A stretch of 64,000 nucleotides of DNA from Mycobacterium sp. D16Q14. Lineage in GTDB: Bacteria > Actinomycetota > Actinomycetes > Mycobacteriales > Mycobacteriaceae. The stretch lies in assembly GCA_002013415.1 (NCBI GenBank), contig MAEX01000006.1, forward strand, positions 213,963-277,962, in the 5' to 3' direction. Positions 63,972 through 64,000 of the stretch are shown here, piece after piece. The first letter of the stretch is position 1; each line of letters opens with the position of its first letter. The notes under the pieces were generated by a model that worked only from the letters and a program-made list of their open reading frames with translations, did no database searches and was not told the DNA's origin. Position numbers and translations under genes: made by a program.

Positions 63972-63997
63972 GAGTCAACCAAACCCTGGGCAGACCC
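63972..63997 (-). repeat. Right terminal inverted repeat of the IS3-family element
   Basis: The complement reads GGGTCTGCCCAGGGTTTGGT onward and matches 61360-61385 with one mismatch. Confidence 0.9.
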
Positions 63998-64000
63998 GTT

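Larger units (their letters stand above)
61360..63997 (+). mobile_element. IS3-family insertion sequence, deleted internally and interrupted by IS30-type element
   Basis: Bounded by 26-bp inverted repeats with one mismatch at 61360-61385 and 63972-63997. It contains orfA, a -1 frameshift site and orfB of the IS3 DDE type. Removing the 1451-bp inner element and one copy of its CAA duplication leaves about 1184 bp, slightly under the usual 1.25-1.3 kb, in line with an internal deletion of about 100 bp in orfB. Only three bases follow the right end, so a target duplication cannot be tested. Confidence 0.9.

Overview
The window is high-GC actinobacterial DNA. Its gene content and order match the chromosomal segment that runs from gcvT (Rv2211c) to Rv2237 in Mycobacterium tuberculosis: gcvT, pepB, dlaT, an SDR epimerase, lipB, lipA, DUF4191, an RDD protein, glnA1, glnE, glnA2, two Hip1-type hydrolases, panB, CYTH-CHAD, RNase H/phosphatase, zinc ribbon, Nif3, cobC, ptkA, ptpA, SURF1, cobD and DUF2236. 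ephD is absent and several blocks are inserted, so this is a mycobacterium other than the tuberculosis complex. A rapidly growing species of the abscessus/chelonae type is likely, but that is inference from memory of gene content, not a search.

Layout. 1-8006: glycine cleavage T protein (cut by the window edge), leucyl aminopeptidase, and the lipoate block (lipoyl acyltransferase DlaT, lipB, lipA), so the lipoylated enzyme is encoded next to the enzymes that make and attach lipoate. 7993-13983: an inserted block with CYP144 and its divergent TetR regulator, an N-hydroxylase plus OlsB-type acyltransferase pair, and a DHA2 drug exporter. 14014-25572: nitrogen block (glnA1, glnE, glnA2) split by a 5.6 kb insert carrying two DoxX proteins, a membrane phosphatase/nuclease, a SnoaL-like protein, a PrrAB-like two-component system and two hemophore-like secreted proteins. 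25614-36610: two secreted alpha/beta hydrolases, a wax ester synthase-like acyltransferase, panB, a FadD32-like fatty acyl-AMP ligase, a CYTH-CHAD polyphosphate-type protein, an RNB exonuclease and the RNase P RNA. 36641-42101: VOC protein, a five-gene MoxR/DUF58/DUF4129 operon, and an SOS-box-controlled HNH endonuclease of the 13E12 type. 42226-51878: HugZ-like protein, the Rv2228c-Rv2237-like block with cobalamin genes and the PtkA/PtpA pair, and a NicT nickel/cobalt permease.

51994-60060 is the accessory part and the best place to look for something new. On the plus strand lie a small helical protein with a C-terminal YxxxD signal, a DUF3558 lipoprotein, a WxG-containing Ala/Gly-rich protein and a DUF2235 (Tle1-type) lipase-fold protein whose catalytic Ser is replaced by Gly. 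On the minus strand lie an LpqN-like lipoprotein and an operon of an MspA-type porin with a glycine-rich insert, an unknown secreted protein, a HEVGH metalloprotease and a lipoprotein. Together they look like a set of exported and cell-envelope proteins, possibly type VII secretion substrates with envelope partners.

60061-64000 holds a small DUF6319-like gene behind a possible LexA box and a host gene fragment. The fragment abuts an IS3-family element that has an internal deletion and is itself interrupted by a complete IS30-family element (28-bp inverted repeats, CAA target duplication). No tRNA, rRNA or CRISPR array was seen.
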